From NCBI RefSeq assembly GCF_017676345.1, contig NZ_JAFFZM010000037.1:1-48563 (forward strand): 48,563 bases of DNA. The letters are read 5' to 3'. The stretch comes from Streptomyces smyrnaeus. Its GTDB lineage: Bacteria; Actinomycetota; Actinomycetes; Streptomycetales; Streptomycetaceae. Positions 8,520-16,255 of this stretch are shown one piece after another. Below the pieces are notes generated by a model, which saw nothing but the letters and a program-made list of their open reading frames with translations, was not told where the DNA came from and did no database searches. Position 1 is the stretch's first letter; each line of letters starts with the position of its first letter. The position numbers and the translations under genes were made by a program.

Positions 8520-9755
8520 GTGACAACGGTGGGGAAGCACCGCAGGGGTCTCGCGGTCACGGCCGCGCTGCTCGGTGGGGTGCTCACGCTGAGTGCCTGC
8601 AGCGGTGGTGACGACGGCGGCGACAAGGAGAAGTCGGCCGCGAAGAACGACATAGCCGCCGACAAGGACACCTCGGCCGCCCGAATAAAGATCGGCGCCA
8701 AGGACGGCGCGGACAACGCCAGCATCAACAACGGTGCCAATGTCTCCGTCAAGAGCGGCAAGCTCACCAAGGTCTCCCTGAAGGCGGCGCAGAGCGGCAC
8801 CACCGTGGAGGGCGAGCTCGCCGCCGACGGCAAGAGCTGGAAGCCGGCGCAGCAGCTGGAGCGGGCCACCAAGTACGAGATCAGCGCTACGGCCAAGGAC
8901 AGCGACGGGCGCAAGGCCGTCGAGAACCGCACCTTCACCACCGTCGCCCCCGAGAACAGCTTCATCGGCACCTACGCCGGTGAGGACGGCGCCACCGTCG
9001 GCGTCGGCATGCCGGTCTCCATCACGTTCGACAAGCAGATCCAGAACAAGAAGGCCGTCCAGTCCGCGATCAAGGTCAGCTCGACCAGCGGGCAGGAGGT
9101 CGTCGGCCACTGGTTCGGCAACGACCGGCTCGACTTCCGTCCGCAGGAGTACTGGAAGCCCAACTCCAAGGTCACCCTCGATCTCAACCTCGACGGGGTG
9201 AACGCGGGCGGCGGCAACGTCGGCGTCCAGGACAAGAAGGTCACCTTCAACATCGGCCGCAAGCAGGTCAGCACGGTCGACGTGAAGAACTACAAGATGA
9301 AGGTCGAGCGGGACGGCAAGGTCATCAAGACCATCCCGATCTCCGCGGGCAGCGCCAAGAACCCGACGTACAACGGCAAGATGGTGATCTCCGAGAAGCA
9401 CAAGGAGACCCGGATGGACGGGAACACCGTCGGGTTCGGCCGCAAGGGCGCCGAGGGTTACGACATCAAGGACGTGCCGCACGCCATGCGGCTGTCCACC
9501 TCGGGCACCTTCATCCACGGCAACTACTGGGGCGCCCCCTTCGGTTCCGGCAACACCAGCCACGGCTGTGTCGGCCTCAAGGACTCCCAGGGTGCCAACA
9601 ACCCCAACACCGACGGCGCCTGGTTCTACGAGAACTCGCTGATCGGCGACATCGTCGAGGTCAAGGGCTCGCCCGACAAGACGATCCAGCCCGACAACGG
9701 CCTCAACGGCTGGAACATGGACTGGGCGGAGTGGAAGGCCGGCTCCGCGCTCTGA
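8520..9755 (+). CDS. L,D-transpeptidase lipoprotein
   Basis: A peptidoglycan cross-linking enzyme that makes 3-3 links between meso- or LL-DAP residues outside the membrane. The N-terminus is a lipoprotein signal with lipobox LSAC (Cys27), so it is tethered to the outer leaflet. Two Ig-like domains fill about residues 70-280 and the YkuD catalytic domain about 285-390, with HGNYWG and the nucleophile C350 in SHGCVGL. This is the domain order of mycobacterial LdtMt2 types. The GTG at 8520 is preferred (GGAG 6 nt upstream); in-frame ATGs at 8490 and 8508 would only lengthen the signal peptide. A SigE-like promoter lies upstream and a strong hairpin terminator downstream. Confidence 0.92.
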   Translation: MTTVGKHRRGLAVTAALLGGVLTLSACSGGDDGGDKEKSAAKNDIAADKDTSAARIKIGAKDGADNASINNGANVSVKSGKLTKVSLKAAQSGTTVEGELAADGKSWKPAQQLERATKYEISATAKDSDGRKAVENRTFTTVAPENSFIGTYAGEDGATVGVGMPVSITFDKQIQNKKAVQSAIKVSSTSGQEVVGHWFGNDRLDFRPQEYWKPNSKVTLDLNLDGVNAGGGNVGVQDKKVTFNIGRKQVSTVDVKNYKMKVERDGKVIKTIPISAGSAKNPTYNGKMVISEKHKETRMDGNTVGFGRKGAEGYDIKDVPHAMRLSTSGTFIHGNYWGAPFGSGNTSHGCVGLKDSQGANNPNTDGAWFYENSLIGDIVEVKGSPDKTIQPDNGLNGWNMDWAEWKAGSAL

Positions 9756-9798
9756 GCACGGCAGCGAGCGCTGCTGAGCCGAGCAGCTGAACATCTGT

Positions 9799-9826
9799 GT
9801 GGGCCCCCGCCGCGGCGGGGGCCCAC
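9799..9826. terminator. Perfect 28-bp palindrome, bidirectional terminator
   Basis: A perfect self-complementary GC-rich sequence (arms GTGGGCCCCCGCC / GGCGGGGGCCCAC) between the convergent transpeptidase and thioesterase genes. It has no long T-run, as is common for Streptomyces terminators. Confidence 0.75.
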
Positions 9827-9847
9827 TTCGTTGTGCTGCCCGGCGGC

Positions 9848-10291
9848 TCACTCCAGGCCCAGCACCTTGGGGTCCGTCGCCAGCTCGCGCAGCGCCGCGC
9901 CGGGGTCGGCGACCAGGCGCCGGGCGTTCAGATCCATGATCCCGCCCACGCCGGTCAGTTCGGCGGCCAACGTGCCGTCCGCCTTGACGATCAGCTGGCG
10001 CATCCCGAAGATCTTGCGGTCGCCCCACTCGAAGGCGCAGCTGACCGTCACCTCGTCCCCGGCCCGCAGCTCCCGCTTGTAGCGCAGGGTCTGCTCCAGG
10101 ACCACCGGGCCGATCCCCGAGGCCACCAGCGCGGCCTGCTCGATACCGGCCGCCTGCAGCAGCGACCAGCGCGCGTGCTCCGTGTACTGGAGGTACACCG
10201 CCTGGTTCAGATGCCCCTGGGTGTCCGTCTCGTATCCCCGCACCGTTATCGGAACGGTGAACGGCTCGCTGTCCGCCTGTGCTTGTGACAC
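9848..10291 (-). CDS. Hotdog-fold acyl-CoA thioesterase
   Basis: A 147-aa protein of the 4-hydroxybenzoyl-CoA thioesterase/YbgC type, which hydrolyses acyl-CoA to free acid and CoA. The family active-site segment is present as ETDTQGHLNQAVYLQYTEHAR (about 21-41), with the catalytic Asp and following Gly-His-Leu-Asn. The single hotdog domain spans the whole protein. GAGGAG lies 4 nt upstream of the GTG start at 10291. The physiological acyl group cannot be inferred. It is divergent from the DUF1330 gene and convergent with the transpeptidase gene. Confidence 0.85.
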   Translation of the reverse strand: MSQAQADSEPFTVPITVRGYETDTQGHLNQAVYLQYTEHARWSLLQAAGIEQAALVASGIGPVVLEQTLRYKRELRAGDEVTVSCAFEWGDRKIFGMRQLIVKADGTLAAELTGVGGIMDLNARRLVADPGAALRELATDPKVLGLE

Positions 10292-10446
10292 GGTGCTCCT
10301 CCGTCTCGCGGCGCGCCCCGGAGGGGACCGCCATTACCTGCGGCGTCATCGCGCCTGCCCGTCGGCACGAGGACACTGGTCACGTCACGCTACACAGCGC
10401 TCCGTACCGGTGTTCCACCCGTTTTCCGCCCGCCGAGGAGGCCCGT

Positions 10447-10797
10447 ATGACCGCCTTTGCCGTCGCCCGGCTGCGCAACCGCGAGGTCCACTCCGACCTG
10501 ATCACCTATGTCGAGCGCCTCCAGGCCAGTCTCGACCCGTACCAGGGGCGCTTCCTCGTGCACGGCGGCGATCCGGAGGTGCTGGAGGGCTCCTGGGCCG
10601 GCGGGGTCGTCGTCATCGCCTTCCCCGACCGCGAGACGGCCCGCGCCTGGTACGCCTCACCGGCCTATCAGGAACTGCTTCCCCTGCGTACGGCGCACAT
10701 CGACGGGGACGTCGTCCTCGTCCAGGGGGTCGGTGACGACTACGACCCCGCCTCGATGGCCCCCGCATTCCGGCGCGCGATGGCGCGGCAGGCGTAG
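10447..10797 (+). CDS. DUF1330 family protein
   Basis: A 116-aa protein of the dimeric alpha/beta-barrel DUF1330 family: YVERLQASLDPYQGRFLVHGGDPEVLEG, then the diagnostic VVVIAFPDRETARAWYASPAYQELLPLR. Members are small cytoplasmic ferredoxin-like-fold proteins of uncertain function, sometimes near redox or detoxification genes. The ATG at 10447 has GAGGAGG about 5 nt upstream. It is monocistronic and convergent with the next gene. Confidence 0.85.
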   Translation: MTAFAVARLRNREVHSDLITYVERLQASLDPYQGRFLVHGGDPEVLEGSWAGGVVVIAFPDRETARAWYASPAYQELLPLRTAHIDGDVVLVQGVGDDYDPASMAPAFRRAMARQA

Positions 10798-10813
10798 CCC
10801 GCGGGAGCCCGTC

Positions 10814-11248
10814 CTACCCCGCCGGGCGGTCGATCACATAGCGCCATGTCCCGTCCGAGCCGCGTCGCGCCACATCGGTCGCCGTGCCCGTGAGGTGCGT
10901 CGGCCGCCCGTCCGAGGCCGTGCCCGCGATCTCCCAGTCGACGACGAGGAGCGCCGTGTCCCCCGCCACGTGGACGTGCCGCGGCCGCACGGTGATCGGC
11001 AGGCCCAGCGCGAGGAAGTCCGCGTTGGCGCGGGCGATGGCCTCGGGGGAGTCGGCAACGGTGCCGTCGGGGGAGACGAAGACGGCCTCCGGCTCGTACA
11101 TCTCGGCCACCGCCCGCGGCTGCCCGGTGTTGAACCGCGCCGCGAACACGGCCGGGACGTCGGCCGCCCGACGGGCGACGGGGAGGGGAGCCGGGTCGGT
11201 CGTGGCGGTCGCCCCGGTCGTGCCCGTCGTGCTGTTCTGGCTGTGCAC
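10814..11248 (-). CDS. SgcJ/EcaC-like NTF2-fold protein
   Basis: A 144-aa protein with one NTF2/SnoaL-like cone domain (about 28-142). The pattern VFAARFNTGQPRAVAEMYEPEAVFVSPDG ... SPEAIARANADFLALGLPITVRPRHVHVAGDTALLVVDWEIAG is typical of the SgcJ/EcaC and ketosteroid-isomerase-like groups that bind small hydrophobic ligands. Catalytic activity is unknown. The first 20 residues are low-complexity Thr/Ala. The start is GTG (11248). It is divergent from the HxlR regulator 78 bp away, which probably controls it. Confidence 0.8.
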   Translation of the reverse strand: MHSQNSTTGTTGATATTDPAPLPVARRAADVPAVFAARFNTGQPRAVAEMYEPEAVFVSPDGTVADSPEAIARANADFLALGLPITVRPRHVHVAGDTALLVVDWEIAGTASDGRPTHLTGTATDVARRGSDGTWRYVIDRPAG

Positions 11249-11325
11249 AGTGGTGGTCCTCCTCGGACTGGACGGCGCCGTAGGCTCGGCGCGTACCGAC
11301 GTTCCCGACGTTAGGACCCGCCGAC

Positions 11326-11724
11326 GTGGCTCACCGAACGGTCAGTTGCGGCCCCGGCTCCGCGCGCCCCGGCCTGCCCGACGACCCGCGCGCCCGAACG
11401 GTGGCACCCACGCCGTCCTGCCCGGTCGAGATCACCCTCAACGCGCTGCGCGGCCGCTGGACGACGCTGGTCGTGCGCGAACTGCTGCGCGGCCCGCACA
11501 CCTTCAGTGAGCTGGCCGACGCGCTGCCCGCTCTGTCCGCGAAGATCCTCACCGAGCGACTGCGTCAACTCGCCGAGGCCGGCGTCGTGCACCGGGACCG
11601 CTCCCCGGGCTGGCCCACCACCGTGCGCTACCGGCTGACCGGGCGCGGCCGGGCCCTGGGGCCCGTCCTGCAGTCGATGTGGGAGTGGGGCGCCACCGCG
11701 CCCGAGGCCGGGAGCGCCCCCTAA
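11326..11724 (+). CDS. HxlR-family transcriptional regulator
   Basis: A winged-helix regulator of the HxlR group. It has the expected CPVEITLNALRGRWTTLVVRELLRGPHTFSEL core, the recognition region SAKILTERLRQLAEAGVV, and the wing with RDRSPGWPTTVRYRLTGRGRAL. HxlR proteins often respond to reactive electrophiles or quinones. The GTG at 11326 has TAGGAC 8 nt before it (possibly leaderless); a later GTG at 11401 would remove a Pro/Arg-rich extension and is also plausible. Two direct CGACGTT motifs (11297-11303, 11306-11312) sit between it and the divergent NTF2 gene and are candidate binding sites. Confidence 0.85.
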   Translation: MAHRTVSCGPGSARPGLPDDPRARTVAPTPSCPVEITLNALRGRWTTLVVRELLRGPHTFSELADALPALSAKILTERLRQLAEAGVVHRDRSPGWPTTVRYRLTGRGRALGPVLQSMWEWGATAPEAGSAP

Positions 11725-11763
11725 CGGCTGGTGCCCCCCCCGGGAGCTCCTGGCCGCCGGCCG

Positions 11764-12654
11764 CTAGCCGCGGAAGACCTGGGTCGAGTGCCAGCGCGCG
11801 TAGCTCTCGGCGACCGGTGCCGCTGCGTCGTCGTCCGGCCCCGCCACCGGGCGGCCGGCCAACTCCCGCACCTGGCTGCGGGCCGCCGCTCCCGCGCCGG
11901 TGAACCGGCGGGAGACGGTGATGCGCAGAGCGGGGTCGAGGCCGAGCACTCCCTTGTCGAACAGTTTGTGGTGCAAGGAGCACAGGCACAGCGCGTTCGA
12001 CAGATGATCCGGCCCCTTGAAGGCCCACCAGCGGACGTGCGCCGCCTCCAGCCCCACCGGACGGCCGCCCAGCGCACCGTCGAAGCCGCAGAACGCGCAG
12101 CGGTTGCCGTACGCCTCCAGCACCCGCGCGCGGAGCCGGGCGGCGTTCCCCGGGTCCCGTACCAGGCGGCGGACCGGCACCCGTGCCATGTCCGCCGTCT
12201 CCAGGTCGAGCCCGGCGTCGGCGGCGATGTCCGCGTGCAGGGAAGGCGGGAAGTGCAGATCGAGGAGGGTGTGGGCGAGCGCGGGCAGCAGGGCGGGGTC
12301 GGCGCTCAGGGCCCGGCGCAGCGGGGGCGCCAGCCGGCCGGCCGCGCCACTTGCGCGCAGTTCCCGGACGGCCGAACCGGGGCTGCCGGGGCCGGAGTCG
12401 GTACGCACCTCCCACACGCCGTCGCTCACCAGATGGTGAAACGGGTAGCTCGGTGACGTCCTGCGTGGCGGACCGTACTCGCGCAGCAGATGGGCCAGGT
12501 CCTTCTCGACCTCGGTGTACCGCAGTTCGCTCTGCGGCGCGGCCTGGAACCGGCCGAGTGCGTACAGCAGCAACAGCGGTTTGTGCGGGGCGCGTTCGTC
12601 CCCCGACGTCCACTGCCGCAGTGCGCCCACGCGTGCCACCCAGTCCTCCTCCAC
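11764..12654 (-). CDS. Sulfur-binding-domain HNH endonuclease (type IV restriction candidate)
   Basis: A 296-aa protein. The N-terminal part (about 15-85) matches the sulfur-binding domain of ScoMcrA/SprMcrA-type enzymes, with RAPHKPLLLLYALGR, then YGPPRR ... SYPFHHLVSDGVWEV. The C-terminal part is an HNH nuclease: C186xxC189, H206 in LEAAHVRWW, N220 and H228/H229 in LSNALCLCSLHHKLFDKG. Related enzymes cut phosphorothioate-modified DNA, protecting against foreign sulfur-modified DNA. No dnd genes are in the window, as expected for a type IV enzyme. TACAGT (12666-12661) lies 6 nt before the GTG at 12654, giving a leaderless start; a GTG at 12639 is possible. Confidence 0.82.
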   Translation of the reverse strand: MEEDWVARVGALRQWTSGDERAPHKPLLLLYALGRFQAAPQSELRYTEVEKDLAHLLREYGPPRRTSPSYPFHHLVSDGVWEVRTDSGPGSPGSAVRELRASGAAGRLAPPLRRALSADPALLPALAHTLLDLHFPPSLHADIAADAGLDLETADMARVPVRRLVRDPGNAARLRARVLEAYGNRCAFCGFDGALGGRPVGLEAAHVRWWAFKGPDHLSNALCLCSLHHKLFDKGVLGLDPALRITVSRRFTGAGAAARSQVRELAGRPVAGPDDDAAAPVAESYARWHSTQVFRG

Positions 12655-12743
12655 CCGAGCACTGTACGTCGCAAGCCCGTGCCGCTCGGCGCGCGGGCGG
12701 CGCCTGCGCCGACCGGGACGGCCTCGGCGAGAAGATGCCGCCT

Positions 12744-14249
12744 ATGTCCTCTTCTGCGCGGAATGCCGAGCGAGTCGATCGGTGGTGGCTGGCCGGGGTC
12801 TGCGGGATCTTCGCCGTGCTCTCGCTGACCGTCGTCCACCCCGGGCTGCCGCTCGGCTGGGATGAACTCGTCTACGCCAGCCGCTTCGCCCCCTACGGGC
12901 CCGAAACGCCGTTCAGCGCGCCCAGGACGCGCGGCGTTCCCCTGCTGATCGCGCCCGTGGCGGCCGTCGGTGACTCCGTGGTGCTGCTGCGCTGCTATCT
13001 GACCGCGGCCGCCTCGCTCGCCCTGTACCTGGGGTATCTGCCCTGGCTGCGGGCGGTCGCGCGGCGCGGCGTGGTCCCGCTGGCCGCCGCGCTGTACAGC
13101 AGCGTGTGGTTCGCGCTGTTCTACGCGGGCGCCGCGATGCCCAACCACTATGTGGCGATGGGTCTGGTGGGCGCCGTCGGCTGCTGCGTACGCGGCCCCG
13201 CCTCGGCCCCGCCCCGGGCACGTACCTACGCGGCTGCCGCGGCGGCGCTCGCCGTCGCCACCCTGATGCGGCCCAACGACACCGTGTGGCCGGTGGCCGT
13301 GCTGCTCGCGGCGGTGCTGGGCGCCCGTATCAAGGGCCGGCTGTCGAAGGCCCGGGCCCTGCGGGCCGCCGGAGCGCTCGCCGGCGGGGTCGCCCTCGGG
13401 CTGATCCCCTGGGCCGTGGAGGCCCGGCTCCGCTTCGGCGGCGTACTGGAGCGGGTACGTGCCGCCGGTGAGATCCAGGGCGGGATGCGCCTCCACCTCT
13501 CCCTGGACACCGTGCGCCAGCACGCCGCGGCCCTCGACGGACCCCTGCTGTGCCGCCCCTGCGAGGGCGCGACGGTCGAGTGGGCTTCCGCCGGGTGGTG
13601 GCTGCTGATCCCGCCGCTGGTCGTGCTGGGCATCGACGCGGCACGCAAGGACGGCCGTACGGCGCTCGCCGTGGTGCCCACCGCCGCGGCCGGTTCCGTG
13701 GCCGTCCCGTACCTGTTCTTCATGGACTACGCCGCCCCACGCTTCCTGCTGCCCAGCTATGCGCTGCTGGCGCCGGTGGTGGCGCTGGGGGCGGGCAGCG
13801 CCGTGCGAAGGGCGCGCGGGGCGCGCCGGCTGCGGGTGCTCGTCCCGGCGGGCGCCGCCGTGGCGCTGCTGCACCTCGTCCTCCAACTGCACCAGCTGGA
13901 GCTCCACTCGGGTATCCAGGCGGCGGCCCGGCACGACTGGGAGCGTATGGAACGCGTCCTGCGCGCCCATGGGGTGCACCCGCCCTGCGTACTGGCCGGG
14001 AACAGCTCCACCGTTCCCGTCGCGCACACCGCCGGCTGCCGGCCCGCCCCCGGAGGCCGCCCGCACGCCCTGGTGCTGCGTGACGCCCCGCTCCCCGACT
14101 GGGCGGCACGGGCGGGCTGGCGCCTGCATCCCGTGCCCGACACCTACAACCCGGGCTGGCGCATCGCCGTACCGCCGCACCGCGACCCGCGCGACCGGCC
14201 CTCCGTGCTCAGCTCAGCGGGGCACGAGGGTCCAGGATTCTGGCGGTGA
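12744..14249 (+). CDS. Polytopic membrane protein, GT-C glycosyltransferase-like
   Basis: About 501 aa with some eight to ten hydrophobic helices and an extracellular C-terminal part. After the first helix comes GWDELVYASRFAPYG, an acidic loop in the place where GT-C fold (ArnT/PMT-like) glycosyltransferases carry their catalytic Asp, followed by APRTRGVPLLIAPV and later TLMRPNDTVWPVAVLL. This arrangement is typical of uncharacterised actinobacterial membrane glycosyltransferases that use polyprenyl-phosphate sugars; the donor and acceptor are unknown. The ATG at 12744 (GAGAAG 9 nt upstream) is chosen over the one at 12735. Its 3' end overlaps the convergent TetR gene by about 40 bp. Confidence 0.75.
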   Translation: MSSSARNAERVDRWWLAGVCGIFAVLSLTVVHPGLPLGWDELVYASRFAPYGPETPFSAPRTRGVPLLIAPVAAVGDSVVLLRCYLTAAASLALYLGYLPWLRAVARRGVVPLAAALYSSVWFALFYAGAAMPNHYVAMGLVGAVGCCVRGPASAPPRARTYAAAAAALAVATLMRPNDTVWPVAVLLAAVLGARIKGRLSKARALRAAGALAGGVALGLIPWAVEARLRFGGVLERVRAAGEIQGGMRLHLSLDTVRQHAAALDGPLLCRPCEGATVEWASAGWWLLIPPLVVLGIDAARKDGRTALAVVPTAAAGSVAVPYLFFMDYAAPRFLLPSYALLAPVVALGAGSAVRRARGARRLRVLVPAGAAVALLHLVLQLHQLELHSGIQAAARHDWERMERVLRAHGVHPPCVLAGNSSTVPVAHTAGCRPAPGGRPHALVLRDAPLPDWAARAGWRLHPVPDTYNPGWRIAVPPHRDPRDRPSVLSSAGHEGPGFWR

Positions 14250-14802
14250 AGGCCGCCAGGTGTGCCCGCAACTGCTCGCGGGGGACGTGCTGTCGGCCGA
14301 CGAGGTGTTCGACGAGGTCGGCGCGGATGGTGGCGAGCAGCGCGTGGGCGGTGAAGTCGGCGTCGGTGAGATGGGGAATCCGTTCCAGTACGGCTCGGAG
14401 TGTGCTGTGCCAGCGGTCGTAGTGCTCGGTCTGGTAGGGGCTGTCGCCGCCGGTCCCCTCCAGGGCCAGGGCGAGGTGCCGGTTGTCGAGCTTGAAGCAC
14501 AGGGCGGCGTCGAGCAGGGCGGGTACGCGCTGGAGCGGCGGGGCGGTGGGCCCCAGGGGTGGCGGGCCCTGTTCGACGGCGTTCCTGATCGGTTCGAGTC
14601 GTGCTTCGTACAGCGTGTGGATCAGGCCGGTGCGATCGCCGAAGGCGCGGAAGAGCGTCGCTTTGCCGACGCCGGCCGCTGCCGCGATGTCGGCCATGGT
14701 GACGGCTTCCGGGCTCTCGCAGCCGGCGAAGAGATCGTCGGCCGCCGCCAGGACGGCCGCCCGGTTGCGGGCTGCGTCCTTGCGTGGCTTGCGCTCGGGC
14801 AT
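14209..14802 (-). CDS. TetR-family transcriptional regulator
   Basis: A 197-aa TetR regulator: KPRKDAARNRAAVLAAADDLFAG and VTMADIAAAAGVGKATLFRAFGDRTGLIHTLY form the DNA-binding domain (about 5-55). The C-terminal domain matches the SbtR-like group (HALLATIRADLVEHLV). The ATG at 14802 has GGAG 6 nt upstream; an ATG four codons earlier (14814) lacks one. It is divergent from an NTF2/NmrA operon. Two near-identical 15-bp palindromes lie between, so it very probably represses both itself and that operon. The inducer is unknown. Confidence 0.88.
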   Translation of the reverse strand: MPERKPRKDAARNRAAVLAAADDLFAGCESPEAVTMADIAAAAGVGKATLFRAFGDRTGLIHTLYEARLEPIRNAVEQGPPPLGPTAPPLQRVPALLDAALCFKLDNRHLALALEGTGGDSPYQTEHYDRWHSTLRAVLERIPHLTDADFTAHALLATIRADLVEHLVGRQHVPREQLRAHLAAFTARILDPRAPLS

Positions 14803-14822
14803 GCGGTTCTCCATTTGCAAAG

Positions 14823-14837
14823 CGGACCCGGGGTCCG
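14823..14837. promoter_or_regulatory. TetR operator O1 (CGGACCCGGGGTCCG)
   Basis: A perfect 15-bp palindrome with arms CGGACCC/GGGTCCG around a central G. It lies between the divergent TetR gene and the NTF2/NmrA operon and is repeated 32 bp downstream. Confidence 0.7.
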
Positions 14838-14854
14838 TATTGTCGTCCGCGAAA

Positions 14855-14869
14855 CGGACCCTCGGTCCG
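14855..14869. promoter_or_regulatory. TetR operator O2 (CGGACCCTCGGTCCG)
   Basis: The second copy, with arms CGGACC/GGTCCG around CTC. Centre-to-centre distance to O1 is 32 bp, about three helical turns, so two dimers would bind the same DNA face. Confidence 0.7.
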
Positions 14870-14891
14870 CATTCTACGGGACGGAGTACCC

Positions 14892-15320
14892 ATGCCCACG
14901 AACACGGCACCGGCGGAGCTGTTCCGCCACGGCCTGCGACTGCTGCTGGACAAGGACATCCCCGCCTGGGTCGACCTGTGGGACGACGACGGAGTCTTCG
15001 AGTTCCCCTTCGCGCCCGACGGCTGGCCCACGCGGCTGGAAGGCAAGGCGGCGATAGCCGACTACATGCGCGACTACCCCGACCACATCGACCTCCACGA
15101 CTTCCCCCAGGTGGAGATCCACCGGACCACGGCCGCACGGACCATCGTGGTCGAGATGCGCGGCGTGGGCCGCCTGGTGGCGACCGACAGCCCCTTCGAG
15201 ATGACCTATATCGCCGTGGTGACCGTCCACGACGGCCGCTTCACCCGCTACCGCGACTACTGGAACCCCCTCGCGGTGGTCCAGGACCCCGCGAGCGACT
15301 TCACGAGGAGGAGCCGATGA
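14892..15320 (+). CDS. SnoaL-like NTF2-fold protein
   Basis: A 142-aa single-domain NTF2/SnoaL-like protein: LFRHGLRLLLDKDIPAWVDLWDDDGVFEFPFAPDGWPTRLEGKAAIADYM, then FTRYRDYWNPLAV, the usual C-terminal beta-strand with Tyr/Trp. Family members act as isomerases, hydrolases or ligand binders; this one has no assigned substrate. GGAG precedes the ATG by 5 nt. Its stop overlaps the next start as ATGA (15317-15320), so it forms a two-gene operon with the NmrA-type protein under the divergent TetR regulator. A role in removing a reactive small molecule is an inference from that arrangement. Confidence 0.85.
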   Translation: MPTNTAPAELFRHGLRLLLDKDIPAWVDLWDDDGVFEFPFAPDGWPTRLEGKAAIADYMRDYPDHIDLHDFPQVEIHRTTAARTIVVEMRGVGRLVATDSPFEMTYIAVVTVHDGRFTRYRDYWNPLAVVQDPASDFTRRSR

Positions 15321-16156
15321 GTACTCCCGGCACGACCCTGGTCATCGGGGCCACCGGCACCACCGGCAGCCGCCTCGCCTCCCAACTCGCCGCCGGCGGG
15401 CACCGCGTCAGGCCCGCCGCCCGACGCGCCACCGCCGTGGCCGGCACCCGGGCCGTCCGCTTCGACTGGAACGACCCCGCGACGTTCGCCGAAGCCCTCG
15501 ACGGCACGGACCGGATGTATCTCGTCCCACCGCCCGGCTCCCCGGAGCCGGCCGCCGTCATGATGCCCTTCCTCAGACAGGCCCGCGCGGCCGGGGTGCG
15601 CCGCGCGGTGCTGCTCAGCTCCTCGGCGATCCCCGCCGGCGGTCCGGCCGCCGGACAGGTCCACCAGGCCCTGCCCGGCCTGTTCGACGCATGGGCGGTG
15701 CTGCGGCCCTCCTGGTTCATGCAGAACTTCTCCTGCGGCCACCCGCACGCCCGGAGCATCCGAGCGGACGGGACCCTGCTGACCGCCACCGGCGAGGGCC
15801 GGGTCGGATTCGTCGACGCCGACGACATCGCCTCCGTCGCCGTGCACGCCCTGACCAGCGCCCAGGCCCCGAACACCGATCTGGTCATCACCGGGCCGCA
15901 GGCGCTGAGTTACGCGGACGTCGCCGCCGTCCTCACCGAGGTCACGGGCCGGACCGTCACCCACCGGCAGCTGACCTACGAGCAGCTGCGCGACCGCCTG
16001 GCCGCCTCGCTGCCCGGCGAGTTCGCCGCGCTGCTCGCCGGCCTGGACCGCGCCATCGCCGACGGGGTCGAGGACCGCACCACCGACACCGTCCAACGCC
16101 TCACCGGCCGCCCACCGCGCAGCTTCCGTGCCTTCGCGGAGCGGGAGATGACGTGA
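15317..16156 (+). CDS. NmrA-like NAD(P)-binding protein
   Basis: A 279-aa atypical short-chain dehydrogenase. The N-terminal Rossmann motif is VIGATGTTGSRLASQLAAGGHRVR (GxxGxxG, about 10-16). It has the family's SSSAIPAGG segment but no YxxxK catalytic pair, as in NmrA/azoreductase-like proteins, which are redox sensors or quinone reductases. A motif WAVLRPSWFMQNF (about 130) is typical of the group. It is translationally coupled to the preceding NTF2 protein. A short tandem repeat begins at its stop codon. Confidence 0.86.
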   Translation: MSTPGTTLVIGATGTTGSRLASQLAAGGHRVRPAARRATAVAGTRAVRFDWNDPATFAEALDGTDRMYLVPPPGSPEPAAVMMPFLRQARAAGVRRAVLLSSSAIPAGGPAAGQVHQALPGLFDAWAVLRPSWFMQNFSCGHPHARSIRADGTLLTATGEGRVGFVDADDIASVAVHALTSAQAPNTDLVITGPQALSYADVAAVLTEVTGRTVTHRQLTYEQLRDRLAASLPGEFAALLAGLDRAIADGVEDRTTDTVQRLTGRPPRSFRAFAEREMT

Positions 16157-16167
16157 AGCAGCTGCCG

Positions 16168-16212
16168 CATGAAGCTGTTGCTCATGAGGCAGTTGCTCAT
16201 GAGGCGGCTGCA
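16168..16212 (+). repeat. Tandem 15-bp repeat, three copies
   Basis: Units of CATGARGCNGTTGCT at 16168-16182, 16183-16197 and 16198-16212 (the last diverged), preceded by a related partial unit at about 16152-16166 that covers the NmrA stop codon. In one frame it reads as repeated His-Glu-Ala-Val-Ala. It lies in the space between convergent nmrA-like and gap genes. Confidence 0.75.
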
Positions 16213-16255
16213 GGCCGGTGCGGTCGCCGGAGGCGGGTACCGGCCCCGGCGCCGG

